64,000 nucleotides of DNA from Alphaproteobacteria bacterium (GTDB taxonomy: Bacteria > Pseudomonadota > Alphaproteobacteria > JANSWW01): contig JANSWW010000002.1 of assembly GCA_024743275.1 (NCBI GenBank), forward strand, positions 124,001-188,000. The letters are read 5' to 3'. Within the stretch, counting starts at the first letter, position 1. Every line of letters starts with the position of its first letter. Positions 25,791 through 35,962 of this stretch are shown piece after piece. The position numbers were made by a program, and so were the translations under genes. The notes under the pieces were generated by a model that was not told the DNA's origin, made no database searches, and was given only the letters and a program-made list of their open reading frames with translations.

Positions 25791-27005
25791 ATGGATTACG
25801 AAGCTTTCTTCACAGAAAAACTCGATGCCCTCAAGGCGGAGAACAACTACCGCGTCTTTGCAGAGCTCGAGCGGAAGATGGGACAATTCCCGAAAGCCGC
25901 CCACCATGGTAAGGACGACCGCAGTCATGTCACCGTCTGGTGCTCCAACGACTATCTCGGCATGGGTCAGCACCCCGACGTCCTGAACGCGATGCACACG
26001 GCGATCGACCAGTGCGGCGCGGGGGCCGGCGGCACCCGGAACATCTCCGGCACCAACATCCATCATGTCGCCCTGGAGCGGGAGCTGGCCGATCTGCACC
26101 GGAAGGAAGACGCGCTGCTGTTCACCTCCGGCTATGTCTCCAACTGGGCGAGCCTCAGCACGCTGGCCAGCCGGATGCCGGGCTGCGTCATCTTCTCCGA
26201 CGAATTGAACCATGCGTCGATGATCGAGGGCATGCGCCATTCCAAGGCCAAGGTTGTCCGGTTCGCCCATAACGATGTCGAGGATCTCGATCGCAAGCTC
26301 GGTGAATACGACAGAGGTCTGCCGAAAATCGTCGCCTTCGAGTCCGTCTATTCGATGGACGGCGACATCGCGCCGATCGAGGAGATTTGCGACATCGCCG
26401 ACAAGCATGGGGCGATGACCTATCTCGACGAGGTGCACGCGGTCGGTCTCTACGGCGCGCGCGGCGGCGGCGTATCGGAGGAGCGTGGGCTCTGCGACCG
26501 CCTGACCCTGATCGAGGGCACGCTGGGCAAGGCCTTCGGGGTCCACGGCGGCTATATCACCGGCAGCACCGCGATGTGCGATTTCATCCGCAGTTTCGCC
26601 TCGGGTTTCATCTTTACCACAGCCCTGCCGCCGGCGGTGGCCGCGGGGGCCGCAGCGAGCATCCGCCACCTCAAGGCATCTGACAAGGAACGGATGATGC
26701 AACGGGACCGGGTCGCCACCCTGCGCCGCAAGCTCGATGCCGTGGGGATTCGCCACATGATGAATCCGAGCCATATCGTCCCGGTCCTGGTCGGCGATCC
26801 GGCGATCTGCAAGCGGATCACCGACGAACTGCTCGAGCGATTCGATATCTACGTCCAGCCGATCAACTATCCGACGGTGCCGAAAGGAACCGAGCGCCTG
26901 AGGATCACACCCTCGCCGCTCCATTCCGATGCGGACATCGACCATCTGGTCGGCAGCCTGACGACCATCTGGAAGGAATGCGGGCTGCTCAAGAACGCGG
27001 CCTAA
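25791..27005 (+). CDS. hemA: 5-aminolevulinate synthase HemA
   Basis: PLP enzyme condensing glycine and succinyl-CoA to 5-aminolevulinate (C4 pathway), the committed step of tetrapyrrole synthesis. 404 residues from [20 protein letters not shown], the usual beginning; the frame is open much further upstream, overlapping puhE, which is not coding. PLP features: YLDEVHAVG (Asp contacting the pyridine nitrogen) and [13 protein letters not shown] (Schiff-base lysine). Last gene of the bchF superoperon, so precursor supply is co-expressed with pigment enzymes. Its stop codon overlaps the convergent DUF849 stop. Confidence 0.97.
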   Translation: MDYEAFFTEKLDALKAENNYRVFAELERKMGQFPKAAHHGKDDRSHVTVWCSNDYLGMGQHPDVLNAMHTAIDQCGAGAGGTRNISGTNIHHVALERELADLHRKEDALLFTSGYVSNWASLSTLASRMPGCVIFSDELNHASMIEGMRHSKAKVVRFAHNDVEDLDRKLGEYDRGLPKIVAFESVYSMDGDIAPIEEICDIADKHGAMTYLDEVHAVGLYGARGGGVSEERGLCDRLTLIEGTLGKAFGVHGGYITGSTAMCDFIRSFASGFIFTTALPPAVAAGAAASIRHLKASDKERMMQRDRVATLRRKLDAVGIRHMMNPSHIVPVLVGDPAICKRITDELLERFDIYVQPINYPTVPKGTERLRITPSPLHSDADIDHLVGSLTTIWKECGLLKNAA

Positions 27006-27715
27006 CCCAGAATCTCGACCGCCGCCCGAACCAGGGCGGCGTTGCTTGGCGCCGGGCGCCCGTCCGGCAGCAGCAGGCCGTCCTCGAACCCGACCCGGGC
27101 ATCGAAGCCCCGTTCACGAGCATAGGCCACCATCGGCCATTGGCTGCTATCCTGGCCATGGACCAGAAAGGGGCGGTCTATTCCGGCGGATCTGAGCACC
27201 GCCACGGCCGCTCCGCACTCACGGACCGCTTCCTCCCCGTCGGGGCTCATCATTTCCATAAGCACTCTAAGGCACCGGGGCCCCAGCCCGGTGGCGACCA
27301 ACCGCTCGGCGTCCGCCGCCGTCCACAGCCCCGCCTCCACCCCGATCCCCTTGGAGAGCAGGATCTCGATCACTTCCGGCGCGTCGTCCTCGACCAGATT
27401 GACCGACGCATAATCCGGCAGAACCGTCCAGCCGTCGATGAGCGCCTGACGTGCCCGTCCCCCCGGCGCGATCCAGGCCCCGGTACCGATGCCGACGGGC
27501 ATGTCGGGAACCGCCGTTCGGACCGCCTCCAGCACTCTGGCAACGTCGTCGGGGGCGAGGCTTTCCGCGCCGGCGGCGTTGCGCGGATGCAGGTGAAGCG
27601 CCCCGGCCCCGGCGGCCCGCACCGCCTGCGCGTCGGCCGCCAGCTCGATGGGGGTGATGGGAACCTGCGCGACTTCCTTTTTCGTCCGTCCGCCGTTCAA
27701 ACAGGCTTGGATCAC
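27002..27715 (-). CDS. DUF849 / beta-keto acid cleavage enzyme family protein
   Basis: Member of the BKACE (3-keto-5-aminohexanoate cleavage enzyme, DUF849) family, Zn-dependent TIM-barrel enzymes that split beta-keto acids with acetyl-CoA. 237 residues, slightly short for the family. The zinc-binding HxH is at residues 41-43 (GALHLHPRN), the N-terminal [14 protein letters not shown] and [12 protein letters not shown] are typical, and the C-terminal glutamate motif reads [12 protein letters not shown]. The GTG at 27715 has GAGGAG 7 bp upstream. It follows the puf terminator directly and meets hemA tail to tail. Substrate unknown. Not a usual member of photosynthesis clusters. Confidence 0.88.
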   Translation of the reverse strand: MIQACLNGGRTKKEVAQVPITPIELAADAQAVRAAGAGALHLHPRNAAGAESLAPDDVARVLEAVRTAVPDMPVGIGTGAWIAPGGRARQALIDGWTVLPDYASVNLVEDDAPEVIEILLSKGIGVEAGLWTAADAERLVATGLGPRCLRVLMEMMSPDGEEAVRECGAAVAVLRSAGIDRPFLVHGQDSSQWPMVAYARERGFDARVGFEDGLLLPDGRPAPSNAALVRAAVEILG

Positions 27716-27730
27716 AGCACTTCTCCTCAG

Positions 27731-27768
27731 CAAAAAGAAAACCCCCGAACCATAGGGGTCCGGGGGTT
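27731..27768 (-). terminator. rho-independent terminator of the puf superoperon
   Basis: On the minus strand a 12-bp stem (AACCCCCGGACC paired with GGTTCGGGGGTT, one G-U pair) with a 5-base loop is followed by TTTTCTTTTT. It lies 56 bp after pufC. The DUF849 ribosome site begins immediately after it, so that gene needs read-through or an unseen promoter. Confidence 0.93.
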
Positions 27769-27823
27769 GAGAGTGAACTCTCCCGGCCGGATAGCGTGCC
27801 AGGGAGCGCTCGGGGTGAGAGGG

Positions 27824-28897
27824 TTACGGAAGCGAGCCCGGCTGCAGCAATGCCGGATAGTCGTTGGCCATCGGCGCACCGTAGAGCGGCTTGTTGATGC
27901 CGGCGTGGCAGGTGGCGCAATTGGCCTTCGGAGCATCGCCGTTCTCGCCGAGGCGAATGTCGGGATAAACCGGTTGCAGCGGATCGAGATATTCGACGTT
28001 GAGCTGGCGGGCCATCCGGATGCCGTGCCAGGCGGTGACCCGCTGGGGCGGGCTTTCCTCCCAGGCGCCGAAGTTCCGGCTGTTGTGGCAGAATACGCAG
28101 TTCACACCGAGACCCTCGGACATATGGATCATCAGGCCATAGGTCCATTCGGTACTCTTAATTGTGCCGTAGTCTCCATCCCGCTGCGGCAGGGCGTCGT
28201 CCATGTTCTGAAGACGGATGTTGTTGTCGTTGAGCAGGAAGGCGGTGAAATGGTCGTTCGGCAGGGTCGCCAACGCCACATTCTCGCCCGGACGGTTCTG
28301 TGAACCGCCATCCCAGCCGACGCCGATCGCGTCGTTGGACTCGTCGACCGGTTCTTCGAACCAGATGTTCGCCGGTACGGGCTGGCCCCGATGACAGGTG
28401 TAACAGGTGACCCCGACATTCCCGACATGGTCCTGCCACTGCGAATTGATCGTCTGGGTCATCTGGAACATCCGTCGGGAGACGACCTTGGTATAGAGGT
28501 CGTCACTGGCGAAGTTGCCCTCCTCCCCGTGACAGTAGGCACAGCCCTCCTCCGGAGAGACCCATTCGGTGACCGCCGCCATCAGGCGGGTGAACCGCGC
28601 ATCGGAGAGGTGGCCCAGGACCTGGACGTTCTCATAGATCTCGCCGGCCGTCGGGCCCTCCTCCTCCTCGGGGGTCAATTCGTAGAGGACCTCCGGGGCG
28701 GCGTGGAACTGCTTCTCCTCCTCGCGGATCGTCTCATTGACGGAGACGAACATACCGGTGCCACGGAAGCCGGTCTGGGTCTTGTCGAGGATCACCGGCA
28801 GGCCGACCCCGCCGAGGACCACGAGGAACAGACCGAACGCGATCCCGACCTTGATGATGAAGCTGTTGAGCTTCATTTCCTCCAGACGTCTACTCAT
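27824..28897 (-). CDS. pufC: reaction-centre tetrahaem cytochrome c subunit PufC
   Basis: Periplasmic electron donor bound to the reaction centre; re-reduces the special pair. 357 residues. Four CXXCH motifs at about residues 119-123 (CAYCH), 165-169 (CYTCH), 267-271 (CVFCH) and 327-331 (CATCH); methionine ligand candidates lie in RRMFQMTQ and LMIHMSEG. The N-terminus has one uncleaved-looking transmembrane helix (residues 12-36) and no lipobox cysteine, so the protein is probably anchored by the helix rather than by lipid. Start overlaps the pufM stop (ATGA). Last gene of the puf operon. Confidence 0.95.
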   Translation of the reverse strand: MSRRLEEMKLNSFIIKVGIAFGLFLVVLGGVGLPVILDKTQTGFRGTGMFVSVNETIREEEKQFHAAPEVLYELTPEEEEGPTAGEIYENVQVLGHLSDARFTRLMAAVTEWVSPEEGCAYCHGEEGNFASDDLYTKVVSRRMFQMTQTINSQWQDHVGNVGVTCYTCHRGQPVPANIWFEEPVDESNDAIGVGWDGGSQNRPGENVALATLPNDHFTAFLLNDNNIRLQNMDDALPQRDGDYGTIKSTEWTYGLMIHMSEGLGVNCVFCHNSRNFGAWEESPPQRVTAWHGIRMARQLNVEYLDPLQPVYPDIRLGENGDAPKANCATCHAGINKPLYGAPMANDYPALLQPGSLP

Positions 28898-29865
28898 TGG
28901 GAACCTCCCAGGGGATCCACCACATTCGGATAAAGGTCAGGGTAGGACGGGGCGAAGTCATGCTTGACCGCCCAGAGATACCAGTTGTCCACCACGGTTC
29001 CGGTCAGCAGGATCCCGATCCCGCCGGTCAGCGTGGTGAGGACCGCGAACCACCAGGCCCAGCGGTGGATCGACTCCATCGAGGCGTTGAAGCCCATGCA
29101 CCAGCGCCAGAACAGGGCGGCCCGCTCGGACGCGGTGCCGCGGTTGACGATCTGGTCGATCTCCCGGTCTCCCCCGAACCGGCTCACCGCCAGGATCGTC
29201 GCCCCATGCATCGCGAACAGCACGGCGGAGCCGTAGAGGAAGACGATCGAGAGCGCGTGGAACGGGTTGTAGAACAGGTTGCCGTAGCGGATGGAGAAGG
29301 CCGCCGTCCAATCAAGGTGGCTGAAGATCCCGTAGGGCACCATTTCCGACCAGCTGCCCAGAAGCAGCGGGCGGAACAGGCCGAGGACCAGGAACAGCCA
29401 GATCGCCGACGCGAAGGCCCAGGCCACATGGGTGCCCATGTTGAGCGCGATGGCCCGCCGGTAGGTCCGGATCCACCAGGTGATCACGGAGATCAGGATG
29501 AACAGGGACGACAGCATGTACCAGCCGCCCTGGTTCATCGGTGGGAAGGAGAGACCGTATTCGGGTGCCGGCGGCTCCAGAGACAGCCAGAAGAGCTGGC
29601 GGATGAACTCGAAGATGTTCCAGTCGACCTGGGCCAGGAAGTTGAAGCCGATGATATTGATCCCCAGGGTCCCGAAGATCAGCGAGACCACACCGTAGGC
29701 GCCGAGATAGATCGGGCCGATCTGCGCATTACCGAAGATGCCGACGATGTAGCTGAAGAAACCCGGTCCCGTGCGATCCCAAGCCTGGGAGTCATCGTGG
29801 GCGACCCCTTCCTCGATATGCCCGCGGACCTGGATCTGGGTGAAGATGTTCTGATACTGAGCCAT
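28894..29865 (-). CDS. pufM: photosynthetic reaction centre M subunit PufM
   Basis: One of the two core pigment-binding subunits; binds the special pair, QA and, with PufL, the non-haem iron. 323 residues, five transmembrane helices. The ATG at 29865 ([15 protein letters not shown]) follows GGGAGGAG by 7 bp; the frame opens two codons earlier with [26 protein letters not shown] and [17 protein letters not shown] contain the bacteriochlorophyll and iron histidines. 15 bp after pufL. Confidence 0.97.
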   Translation of the reverse strand: MAQYQNIFTQIQVRGHIEEGVAHDDSQAWDRTGPGFFSYIVGIFGNAQIGPIYLGAYGVVSLIFGTLGINIIGFNFLAQVDWNIFEFIRQLFWLSLEPPAPEYGLSFPPMNQGGWYMLSSLFILISVITWWIRTYRRAIALNMGTHVAWAFASAIWLFLVLGLFRPLLLGSWSEMVPYGIFSHLDWTAAFSIRYGNLFYNPFHALSIVFLYGSAVLFAMHGATILAVSRFGGDREIDQIVNRGTASERAALFWRWCMGFNASMESIHRWAWWFAVLTTLTGGIGILLTGTVVDNWYLWAVKHDFAPSYPDLYPNVVDPLGGSQ

Positions 29866-29880
29866 GTCCAATCTCCTCCC

Positions 29881-30711
29881 TTAATGCGCCGGCCAGATCG
29901 GCAGATCGAGCCACCAACCCCACCACTCGGTCCAGGAACCGGTCCAGAACGGGCCGGAGATGACGATGCAGACGGCACTCCAGAAACCGGCGCTCAAGGC
30001 CAGGAACAGACCGAGGCGGTGAATGCCGAGAGTGCCGATCGAATAGCCGATCGTGTCGCGGAAGAACGTGTCCTCGTGATAAGGCACCCGGACATCCTTG
30101 CCCTTTTGCGGATTGACCGAGGAGAGAACCAAGCCGCCGTGCAGCGCGAGCGCGAAACAATTCGTGAAGAAGAAACTCACCGCGATCATATGCGCCGGAT
30201 TGTAGTGGAAGTGCAGATACTGGTAGCCGACATTCGACACCCAGTCCAAATGGCTGAAGATGCCGTAGGGGAAGCCGTGCCCCCATGCGCCCATCAGCAG
30301 CGGCCGGATCACGACCAGGGTGATATAGGCGAACACCGCCACGGAATAGGCGACGGGAATGTGCGCCCCCATGCCGAGCTTCCGGGCGATCTCATATTGC
30401 CTCAGCGCCCACGAGACGAAGGCCCCGATGGCGCAGATCGTGATCAGCTGCCACAGGCCTCCTTCCGCCAACGGCGCGAAGGCGAGCCCGTAGCTCAGAT
30501 CCGGCGGCGCGATGTTGATCTTCCAGACATTCCAGGTATCGCCCAGCGCGGCGCCCCATAGAATGAAGGCGGTTCCGAGCGCCGTGAAGAAGATCGTCGT
30601 GACGCCGAAGAATCCGACGAAAAACGGCCCGACCCAGAAATCGAACAGATCGCCGCCGATCAGCGTCCCACCGCGCACACGGTATTTCTTTTCAAAACTG
30701 AGCATAGCCAT
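29881..30711 (-). CDS. pufL: photosynthetic reaction centre L subunit PufL
   Basis: Core pigment-binding subunit with QB site. 276 residues from [20 protein letters not shown], which aligns with the usual start and has GAGGAA 8 bp upstream; the frame opens earlier with [23 protein letters not shown] holds the special-pair histidine and [14 protein letters not shown] the iron ligand. Separated from pufA by a 245-bp hairpin-rich gap. Confidence 0.97.
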   Translation of the reverse strand: MAMLSFEKKYRVRGGTLIGGDLFDFWVGPFFVGFFGVTTIFFTALGTAFILWGAALGDTWNVWKINIAPPDLSYGLAFAPLAEGGLWQLITICAIGAFVSWALRQYEIARKLGMGAHIPVAYSVAVFAYITLVVIRPLLMGAWGHGFPYGIFSHLDWVSNVGYQYLHFHYNPAHMIAVSFFFTNCFALALHGGLVLSSVNPQKGKDVRVPYHEDTFFRDTIGYSIGTLGIHRLGLFLALSAGFWSAVCIVISGPFWTGSWTEWWGWWLDLPIWPAH

Positions 30712-30849
30712 GGGCCATTCCTCACTCAATCACGCCGCTTTCGGTCCGGGGGCCGCGGGGCTGGTGATCCGCCGCGTACCGCCTGCGCCACCTGGCGCCT
30801 GGCCGTCCCGCCGAAGCGACCGGTTTTTCTAATTCTTTTGAGAGCGGGC

Positions 30850-30930
30850 GGGCCGATAACCGGCCACTGTCCCCAATTCGTTCCCCGCAGGTGGGGTACC
30901 GAAGATAGGGGGGCGGACGTCCGTCGCCCC
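30850..30930 (-). promoter_or_regulatory. hairpins in the pufA-pufL intercistronic gap
   Basis: The 245-bp gap between pufA and pufL contains two clear stem-loops: GGGGCG/CGCCCC at 30910-30930 and GGCCG/CGGCC at 30850-30864. In Rhodobacter, hairpins here protect the upstream pufBA message and set the excess of LH1 over reaction centre; the same role is likely. No T-run follows, so these are not simple terminators. Confidence 0.6.
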
Positions 30931-30956
30931 GCCCGTCCCAAACCGCACGCTTCGCG

Positions 30957-31151
30957 TTACGCGATATCCCGTTTCATTTCCGAAACGTCGAGTACCGCCG
31001 GCGAAACGCTGGCAACTGCGTTGCCTTCGAACCAGTTGAACCGCTCCGTGCTCAGGACGACGAAGTGAATCATCACCGCGAGCGCGAATAGAAAAGCGGC
31101 CAAAGCAACAAGGGCCCGACGCGGATCGAAAAGGAGCCAAACTTTCCACAT
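30957..31151 (-). CDS. pufA: LH1 antenna alpha polypeptide PufA
   Basis: Single-span antenna peptide, 64 residues. MWKVWLLFDPRRALVALAAF is the classic LH1-alpha beginning; H29 in AVMIHFVVLSTERFNW is the B875 bacteriochlorophyll ligand, followed by the aromatic residues that hydrogen-bond the pigment. AGGAG lies 7-8 bp upstream. The C-terminal extension (about 20 residues) is moderately long. Confidence 0.97.
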   Translation of the reverse strand: MWKVWLLFDPRRALVALAAFLFALAVMIHFVVLSTERFNWFEGNAVASVSPAVLDVSEMKRDIA

Positions 31152-31161
31152 TTTCAGTCTC

Positions 31162-31377
31162 CTATCCGATGAGAGTCAGCGCTTGCTGCGCCGTCTGGTT
31201 GACACGGTCAATCATGGCGTATCCATCGCTGCCCGGAATCCACGGGCGCCACAGCCACACAAGGATGTGGGCGACCGTGCAAGCAGCGAAGAACATCATC
31301 ATGCTTGAGACGAAGAGTCCGTGGAACTCTTTGGCTTCGGAGTCCGTGAGACCCGAAAGAGATCCTCTTTCCGCCAT
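31162..31377 (-). CDS. pufB: LH1 antenna beta polypeptide PufB
   Basis: Single-span antenna peptide, 71 residues. [20 protein letters not shown] and [14 protein letters not shown] are diagnostic; H37 is the bacteriochlorophyll ligand and H19 the conserved upstream histidine. AAGGAG precedes the ATG. The roughly 14 residues after the WRPW motif form an unusually long tail for LH1-beta. Confidence 0.97.
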   Translation of the reverse strand: MAERGSLSGLTDSEAKEFHGLFVSSMMMFFAACTVAHILVWLWRPWIPGSDGYAMIDRVNQTAQQALTLIG

Positions 31378-31526
31378 TACCTTTCACTCCTTACTCTGGC
31401 CCTAAAGGCCGTTACCGCCCTCTCCTGGCGGCGAGGACCGACGGCGAACCGGCCTTCCCCGAAAGGAACCCCGATCCCCGGCGGATACCCCGGCCGGCGC
31501 GAAACCGACCGAAGCTCGTCGCGCCG

Positions 31527-31808
31527 TCACGCCATGAAAATGAACGGGACGACGGTGTGAGCCGCGGCGCGCGTCTCTCCGAAGACGGAGGCGCGGGTCG
31601 CCGATTTGAACGGACGCCAGGACCGCGGCAGCAGCCTCGACAGCAGGATCACAGGCAGGAAGAGCAGAAAGCTGATCGCGAAATAGAAGCGATACTCCCA
31701 TCGATACCGCATGCAGGTGCGGGGCTTGCTGCCGGTCCGCGGCAGAGGCTCTTTCCGGCCGGTCATTCCGTCCGAAAACGCGGGTGTCATGCTGGGCATC
31801 GAGTTCAT
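31527..31808 (-). CDS. pufQ: PufQ-like protein
   Basis: 93 residues with one transmembrane helix. The core YRWEYRFYFAISFLLFLPVI resembles the PufQ family, which supports bacteriochlorophyll delivery to the puf complexes in Rhodobacter. The N-terminus is a polar, poorly conserved stretch. AGGAG precedes the ATG, which lies 10 bp after the bchZ stop, and pufB follows after 149 bp. Position (bchZ-pufQ-pufBALM) is that of pufQ in Rhodobacter. Identification rests on the short core and place. Confidence 0.8.
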   Translation of the reverse strand: MNSMPSMTPAFSDGMTGRKEPLPRTGSKPRTCMRYRWEYRFYFAISFLLFLPVILLSRLLPRSWRPFKSATRASVFGETRAAAHTVVPFIFMA

Positions 31809-31818
31809 GATCGCTCTC

Positions 31819-33315
31819 CTATCCTGAAAGCTCTGGTGTCAAGGCACGCACATGACGAAGGGAAACCGTGGTCTCCCCCTCTCTGCGTGCGGCCTGTTCC
31901 GCCGCGTCGCGCAATCGGCGTGCGGCGGAAATACGGGTTAGCACCGGATGTTCCTCGACTAGTTGGTCGAGCAGTGCCTGGGAGTCCTCGGCCCAGTCGA
32001 GCTCGCGATAGCGCGTGCCCGACGGGGTGGAAGACGGTGCGGACGCGGCAGCCGGGGCATGTCCCGGTGCGGGCGTGGCCTCCGCCTTGTCCATTTCGGT
32101 GCCGATGGGAAGGATGTGGAACAGGGCGTCGAACAGCCCGTTGCACACTTCCTGGATAAGGTAGGTGGCGCCGGCATAGCCCATGAACGGCGTGCCGGTG
32201 TGCCGGCGGATGATCGCCCCCGGGAAGGAGGCCGGGATATAGACCGCGCGCCCACCGCACTCGGCCATATACATCCGCTCGTTATAGCTGCCGAACAGGA
32301 TCAGCGGCGGCGTCTCCTGAACCGCCCTGCGGACCGCCGCGTTGTCCGGCTTCTTCCCGGCATTGCGTTGGAAGGCGAACGTGCAGGGCAGCCCCATCTC
32401 GTCTTCCAGGAAATGCCGGACGCCGCGGGCATAGGTCTCCGTCGCGACGATGCCGAAGCTCGCCGTGGCGAAGAAATCCTGGGTCACCGAACGCCAGAGA
32501 TCCCACAACGGCTTGATCGTCGTGTGCTTCTCCCGCTCGATGAACGGCTCCGGATCGAGCCCGGTCAGTTTGCCCAGTTCACGCAGGAAACGGGTCGTGC
32601 TGTCGAGCCCGATCGGCGCCTGCAGATAGGGCTTTTCCAGGGCCTCGCACAGCTTGCGGCCGAATTCCCGATAAAGGCAGATGTTGACGTCCGCGTCGAC
32701 CAACCGGGCGACCTCCGAAAGGTGGCTGCCGAGCGGGAAAACCATGTTGACCTCGGCTCCAACCCCCTCGACCAGGCGCCTGATCTCGGCCAGGTCCGAA
32801 GGCATGTTGAAGGTGCCGTAGATCGGGCCGATGATGTTGACCCGCGGTTTGGCGCCCTCGGCGCGCGGCTTCGGTTTGGGCATCTTGCCCTTGCGCAGGC
32901 CAAATTCCTTCCACAGCCAGAGCATCGCCCGGTCCGCGCTTTCCCATTGATCCTCATCGATGGTGCGCGGCAGGAAACGCTGGATGTTGGTGCCGGAGGG
33001 CGTGACCCCGCCGCCGATCATCTCGGCGATGGAGCCGGTCACCACGACGGCGGGCTGATCGGGATCCAGGGTCTTGTGGGACCGCCGCATGGCGTTCTCG
33101 GTCCCCTCCTGCCCCAATTCCTCCTCGCCGAGCCCCGTTACCACGATGGGCAGCTCATGGGGCGGCAGCGCGTCGGTATAGTGCAGAACGGAGGTGACCG
33201 GCAGGTTCTCGCAGCCCACCGGGCCGTCGATGATCACCTGCATGCCTTTGATGGCGGTGAAGACGTAGACGGAGCCCCAATAGCCCCCGGCGCGGTCGTG
33301 ATCGAGGACGAGCAT
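31819..33315 (-). CDS. bchZ: chlorophyllide a reductase subunit BchZ
   Basis: Catalytic subunit of chlorophyllide a reductase, which reduces the C7-C8 double bond of ring B. 498 residues from [20 protein letters not shown]. BchY and BchZ form the nitrogenase-like heterotetramer; [20 protein letters not shown] is typical. Its ATG overlaps the bchY stop (TGATG). The frame continues upstream only as a shadow of bchY. Confidence 0.96.
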   Translation of the reverse strand: MLVLDHDRAGGYWGSVYVFTAIKGMQVIIDGPVGCENLPVTSVLHYTDALPPHELPIVVTGLGEEELGQEGTENAMRRSHKTLDPDQPAVVVTGSIAEMIGGGVTPSGTNIQRFLPRTIDEDQWESADRAMLWLWKEFGLRKGKMPKPKPRAEGAKPRVNIIGPIYGTFNMPSDLAEIRRLVEGVGAEVNMVFPLGSHLSEVARLVDADVNICLYREFGRKLCEALEKPYLQAPIGLDSTTRFLRELGKLTGLDPEPFIEREKHTTIKPLWDLWRSVTQDFFATASFGIVATETYARGVRHFLEDEMGLPCTFAFQRNAGKKPDNAAVRRAVQETPPLILFGSYNERMYMAECGGRAVYIPASFPGAIIRRHTGTPFMGYAGATYLIQEVCNGLFDALFHILPIGTEMDKAEATPAPGHAPAAASAPSSTPSGTRYRELDWAEDSQALLDQLVEEHPVLTRISAARRLRDAAEQAARREGETTVSLRHVRALTPELSG

Positions 33316-34973
33316 CAGTTCACCCCCTCTTTTTTGAAGACGCGCGGCCGATGGCCATCGGCCTTCTTGTCGACCGGGCTCTTGTCCGCTGCCTTCTTGC
33401 CAACCTGACGGTCCTCGACCTTGGCATCGACCGCGGTCGGGGCCTCGATGACCTCCTTCTGCGCCAGGGCCACCTTTCCGGCCGCCTTCGGCTTCTCTTC
33501 CCAGACACCGGCGGTATCGCCGCTGCCCACGCCCTCGAAAAAGGCTGACATCCTGTCGAACCGGGCCTTGTTGCCCATCGCCCCGTTGACCACCTGGGCG
33601 AGCGAGCCCGCACCGGCCGGACCGAACAACGGCCGCGCCGAGATCAGGTTGGTGAAGTAAAGCCCGGGGATCGCCAGTTCCTTCGCCTTCTGCACCACCG
33701 GTGTGGTGCCGATGGCGAGGTCGGGCTTGAAGAACTCTACGGCGGCACAGTCGTCCTCCAAAGACGCCCTGAAGCGCACCTCGACACCCCGGCTTTCCAG
33801 CCACTCCCGGTCTTCCGCCGACCATTCGGTCTTCGGACACGCGGTGCCGACATAGAGGACGTCCGCGCCGCTTTCGACCAGCAGCCGGGCGACGAGCAAT
33901 TCGCTGCCCTCATAGCCGGTAAGAGTGATCCGGCCGTTGACCGGTGCCTTGTCGAAGGCACCCCGGATCGCCGGCAGGAACATGTTCTGGGCCTGGGCGA
34001 TGGCGTCCGCCTTGACCCCCGCCGCCTTGCCGATCCTTTCGAGCCAGGAGGCGGTCCCGTCGGTGCCCACCGGGCCGGAGCCGACGATGGGCCGGCCCGC
34101 CCGGGTGAACTCGCGATAGACGGCGGTATAGAAGGGATGCAGGCCCGCCACCACCACGGAGTCGAGTGCGGCGTACTGCTCCCGCCATTCCCGGGTCGGG
34201 ACGACCGGTCCAGCGGCCAGGCCGAGCGGCGCCAGCATGGCGCCAAGCCCCACCGGGTCGGCCGGGAACATTTCACCGACCAGAGCGACCATGGGCTTTT
34301 CCGACCGGCCCTGTTTAGGGGCCATCACCGGACCGGCCTCGGCCTCCTCCCGGGCGACTTTGAGCATCGCGCCGGCGAGAATGTCCTTGGCTTCCGCATG
34401 GGTCGGCACGCCGAAACCCGGCACGTCGATCCCGATGATCCGGACCCCGTCGATCACCTTGGGCAGCATCTGCAGCGGCACGCCGGAGGCGGTCGGAACA
34501 CAGAGATTGGTCACCACCACGGCGTCATAGTGCTCCGGATCGGCCATTTCATGGACCGCGTCGCGGATATCCTCATAGAGCTTGCCGGACACCAGGCTTT
34601 CCGAATTGAACGGCACATAGCCGACGGTCCGCCGGGCGCCGTAGAAATGGCTGGTGAAGGTGAGCCCATAGACGCAGCAGGCCGATCCCGAGAGGATCGT
34701 CGCGGTGCGCTTCATCCGGAGCCCGACCCGGAGCGACCCGAAGGCCGGACACATGCTCTGGGGCCTGTCGTGCGGCCCCATCGGATAGTCTTTGGCGTAT
34801 TGCTCCAGGAGCGCGCCGTTCCCGGCTTTCTCCGCCGCCGCCCGCATCTCGCCGGCCGGCGCGTGGCACCCGATTCCAGTGGCCGCGGCCTCGCTGTCGC
34901 GCGCGGCCTCGGTCCCCGGGTTCGCCGGATCGGGGGTCGCCGTGTCGGGAATATGTGTGAGTTCGTCGGTCAT
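33315..34973 (-). CDS. bchY: chlorophyllide a reductase subunit BchY
   Basis: Second catalytic subunit of chlorophyllide a reductase. 552 residues from [26 protein letters not shown] lies 5-6 bp upstream. Family segments include [20 protein letters not shown] and [19 protein letters not shown], with cysteines expected to hold the [4Fe-4S] cluster. The C-terminus carries a Lys/Asp-rich tail (residues about 525-552) not needed for the core fold. Confidence 0.96.
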   Translation of the reverse strand: MTDELTHIPDTATPDPANPGTEAARDSEAAATGIGCHAPAGEMRAAAEKAGNGALLEQYAKDYPMGPHDRPQSMCPAFGSLRVGLRMKRTATILSGSACCVYGLTFTSHFYGARRTVGYVPFNSESLVSGKLYEDIRDAVHEMADPEHYDAVVVTNLCVPTASGVPLQMLPKVIDGVRIIGIDVPGFGVPTHAEAKDILAGAMLKVAREEAEAGPVMAPKQGRSEKPMVALVGEMFPADPVGLGAMLAPLGLAAGPVVPTREWREQYAALDSVVVAGLHPFYTAVYREFTRAGRPIVGSGPVGTDGTASWLERIGKAAGVKADAIAQAQNMFLPAIRGAFDKAPVNGRITLTGYEGSELLVARLLVESGADVLYVGTACPKTEWSAEDREWLESRGVEVRFRASLEDDCAAVEFFKPDLAIGTTPVVQKAKELAIPGLYFTNLISARPLFGPAGAGSLAQVVNGAMGNKARFDRMSAFFEGVGSGDTAGVWEEKPKAAGKVALAQKEVIEAPTAVDAKVEDRQVGKKAADKSPVDKKADGHRPRVFKKEGVN

Positions 34974-34984
34974 CGCGTCCTCCC

Positions 34985-35962
34985 TCACACCTCGTCGTAG
35001 ATGATTTCGAGGGACGGCTTCTGCGCGGCGAGACCGTCGCACATGTCCTCGAGCTTCGCCGGCGTGAGCGCCACGTCGCGGCCGACATCCTCCGACTTGA
35101 ACAGGCCGAGAAGCTCGTCCTGGGTCAGGGGCGTGGGCTGCCGCGGCGGGGCCGAGGCCACATTGGTGGCGAGTTCCTCGAAAAGGCCGCCCCATTTACT
35201 CTCCGGCGTGCCGATGATCTGGTAGTTCGCGCTTTTCTTGCGGATCTCCTCATGGGCCGGAATCGCAGACAGGATCGGAATGTCGACCGCGTCCGCGAAG
35301 GCCTGGGCCTCACCGGTGCCGTCATCCTTGTTGATGACAATCCCAGCCACGCCGACATTGCCGCCGAGCCCGCGGAAATACTGAACCGCCGAGCAGACAT
35401 TGTTGGCGACATAGAGCGACTGCAGGTCGTTGGAGCCGACGACGATCACCTTCTGACACATGTCGCGGGCGATCGGCAGGCCGAAGCCGCCGCACACCAC
35501 GTCACCCAGGAAGTCGAGCAGAACGTAGTCGAAGTCCCATTCGTGGAAGCCGAGCTTCTCCATCAGCTCGAAGCCGTGGATGATGCCCCGGCCGCCGCAG
35601 CCCCGGCCGACCTCCGGCCCACCCAGCTCCATGGCGTAGACGCCGTCACGCACGAAGCAGATGTCGCCGATCTCGACCTCGTCGCCGGCCAGCTTCTTCT
35701 TGCTGGAAGTCTCCAGGATGGTCGGGCAGCTCTTGCCGCCGAACAGCAGGGAGGTGGTATCGCTCTTCGGATCGCAGCCGATCAGAAGCACCTTCTTACC
35801 CTGCTGGGCCATCATGTAGGAGAGGTTGGAGAGCGTGAAGCTCTTGCCGATGCCGCCCTTGCCGTAGATCGCGATGATCTGGGTTTCCTTGGCGGCCTTG
35901 GCGCCGTCGGTCGAGGTTTCGTCCGCGGGCGCGTGGTTCAGAATGCCGTCTGGGGGAGTCAT
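34985..35962 (-). CDS. bchX: chlorophyllide a reductase iron protein BchX
   Basis: Nitrogenase Fe-protein-like ATPase donating electrons to BchYZ. 325 residues. P-loop [19 protein letters not shown]; cluster cysteines in GRGCGGRGII and DVVCGGFGLP. Distinguished from BchL by the N-terminal extension, by [14 protein letters not shown] in place of GKSTTSSN, and by the SLEIIYDEV end. ATGA overlap with bchC. Confidence 0.97.
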   Translation of the reverse strand: MTPPDGILNHAPADETSTDGAKAAKETQIIAIYGKGGIGKSFTLSNLSYMMAQQGKKVLLIGCDPKSDTTSLLFGGKSCPTILETSSKKKLAGDEVEIGDICFVRDGVYAMELGGPEVGRGCGGRGIIHGFELMEKLGFHEWDFDYVLLDFLGDVVCGGFGLPIARDMCQKVIVVGSNDLQSLYVANNVCSAVQYFRGLGGNVGVAGIVINKDDGTGEAQAFADAVDIPILSAIPAHEEIRKKSANYQIIGTPESKWGGLFEELATNVASAPPRQPTPLTQDELLGLFKSEDVGRDVALTPAKLEDMCDGLAAQKPSLEIIYDEV

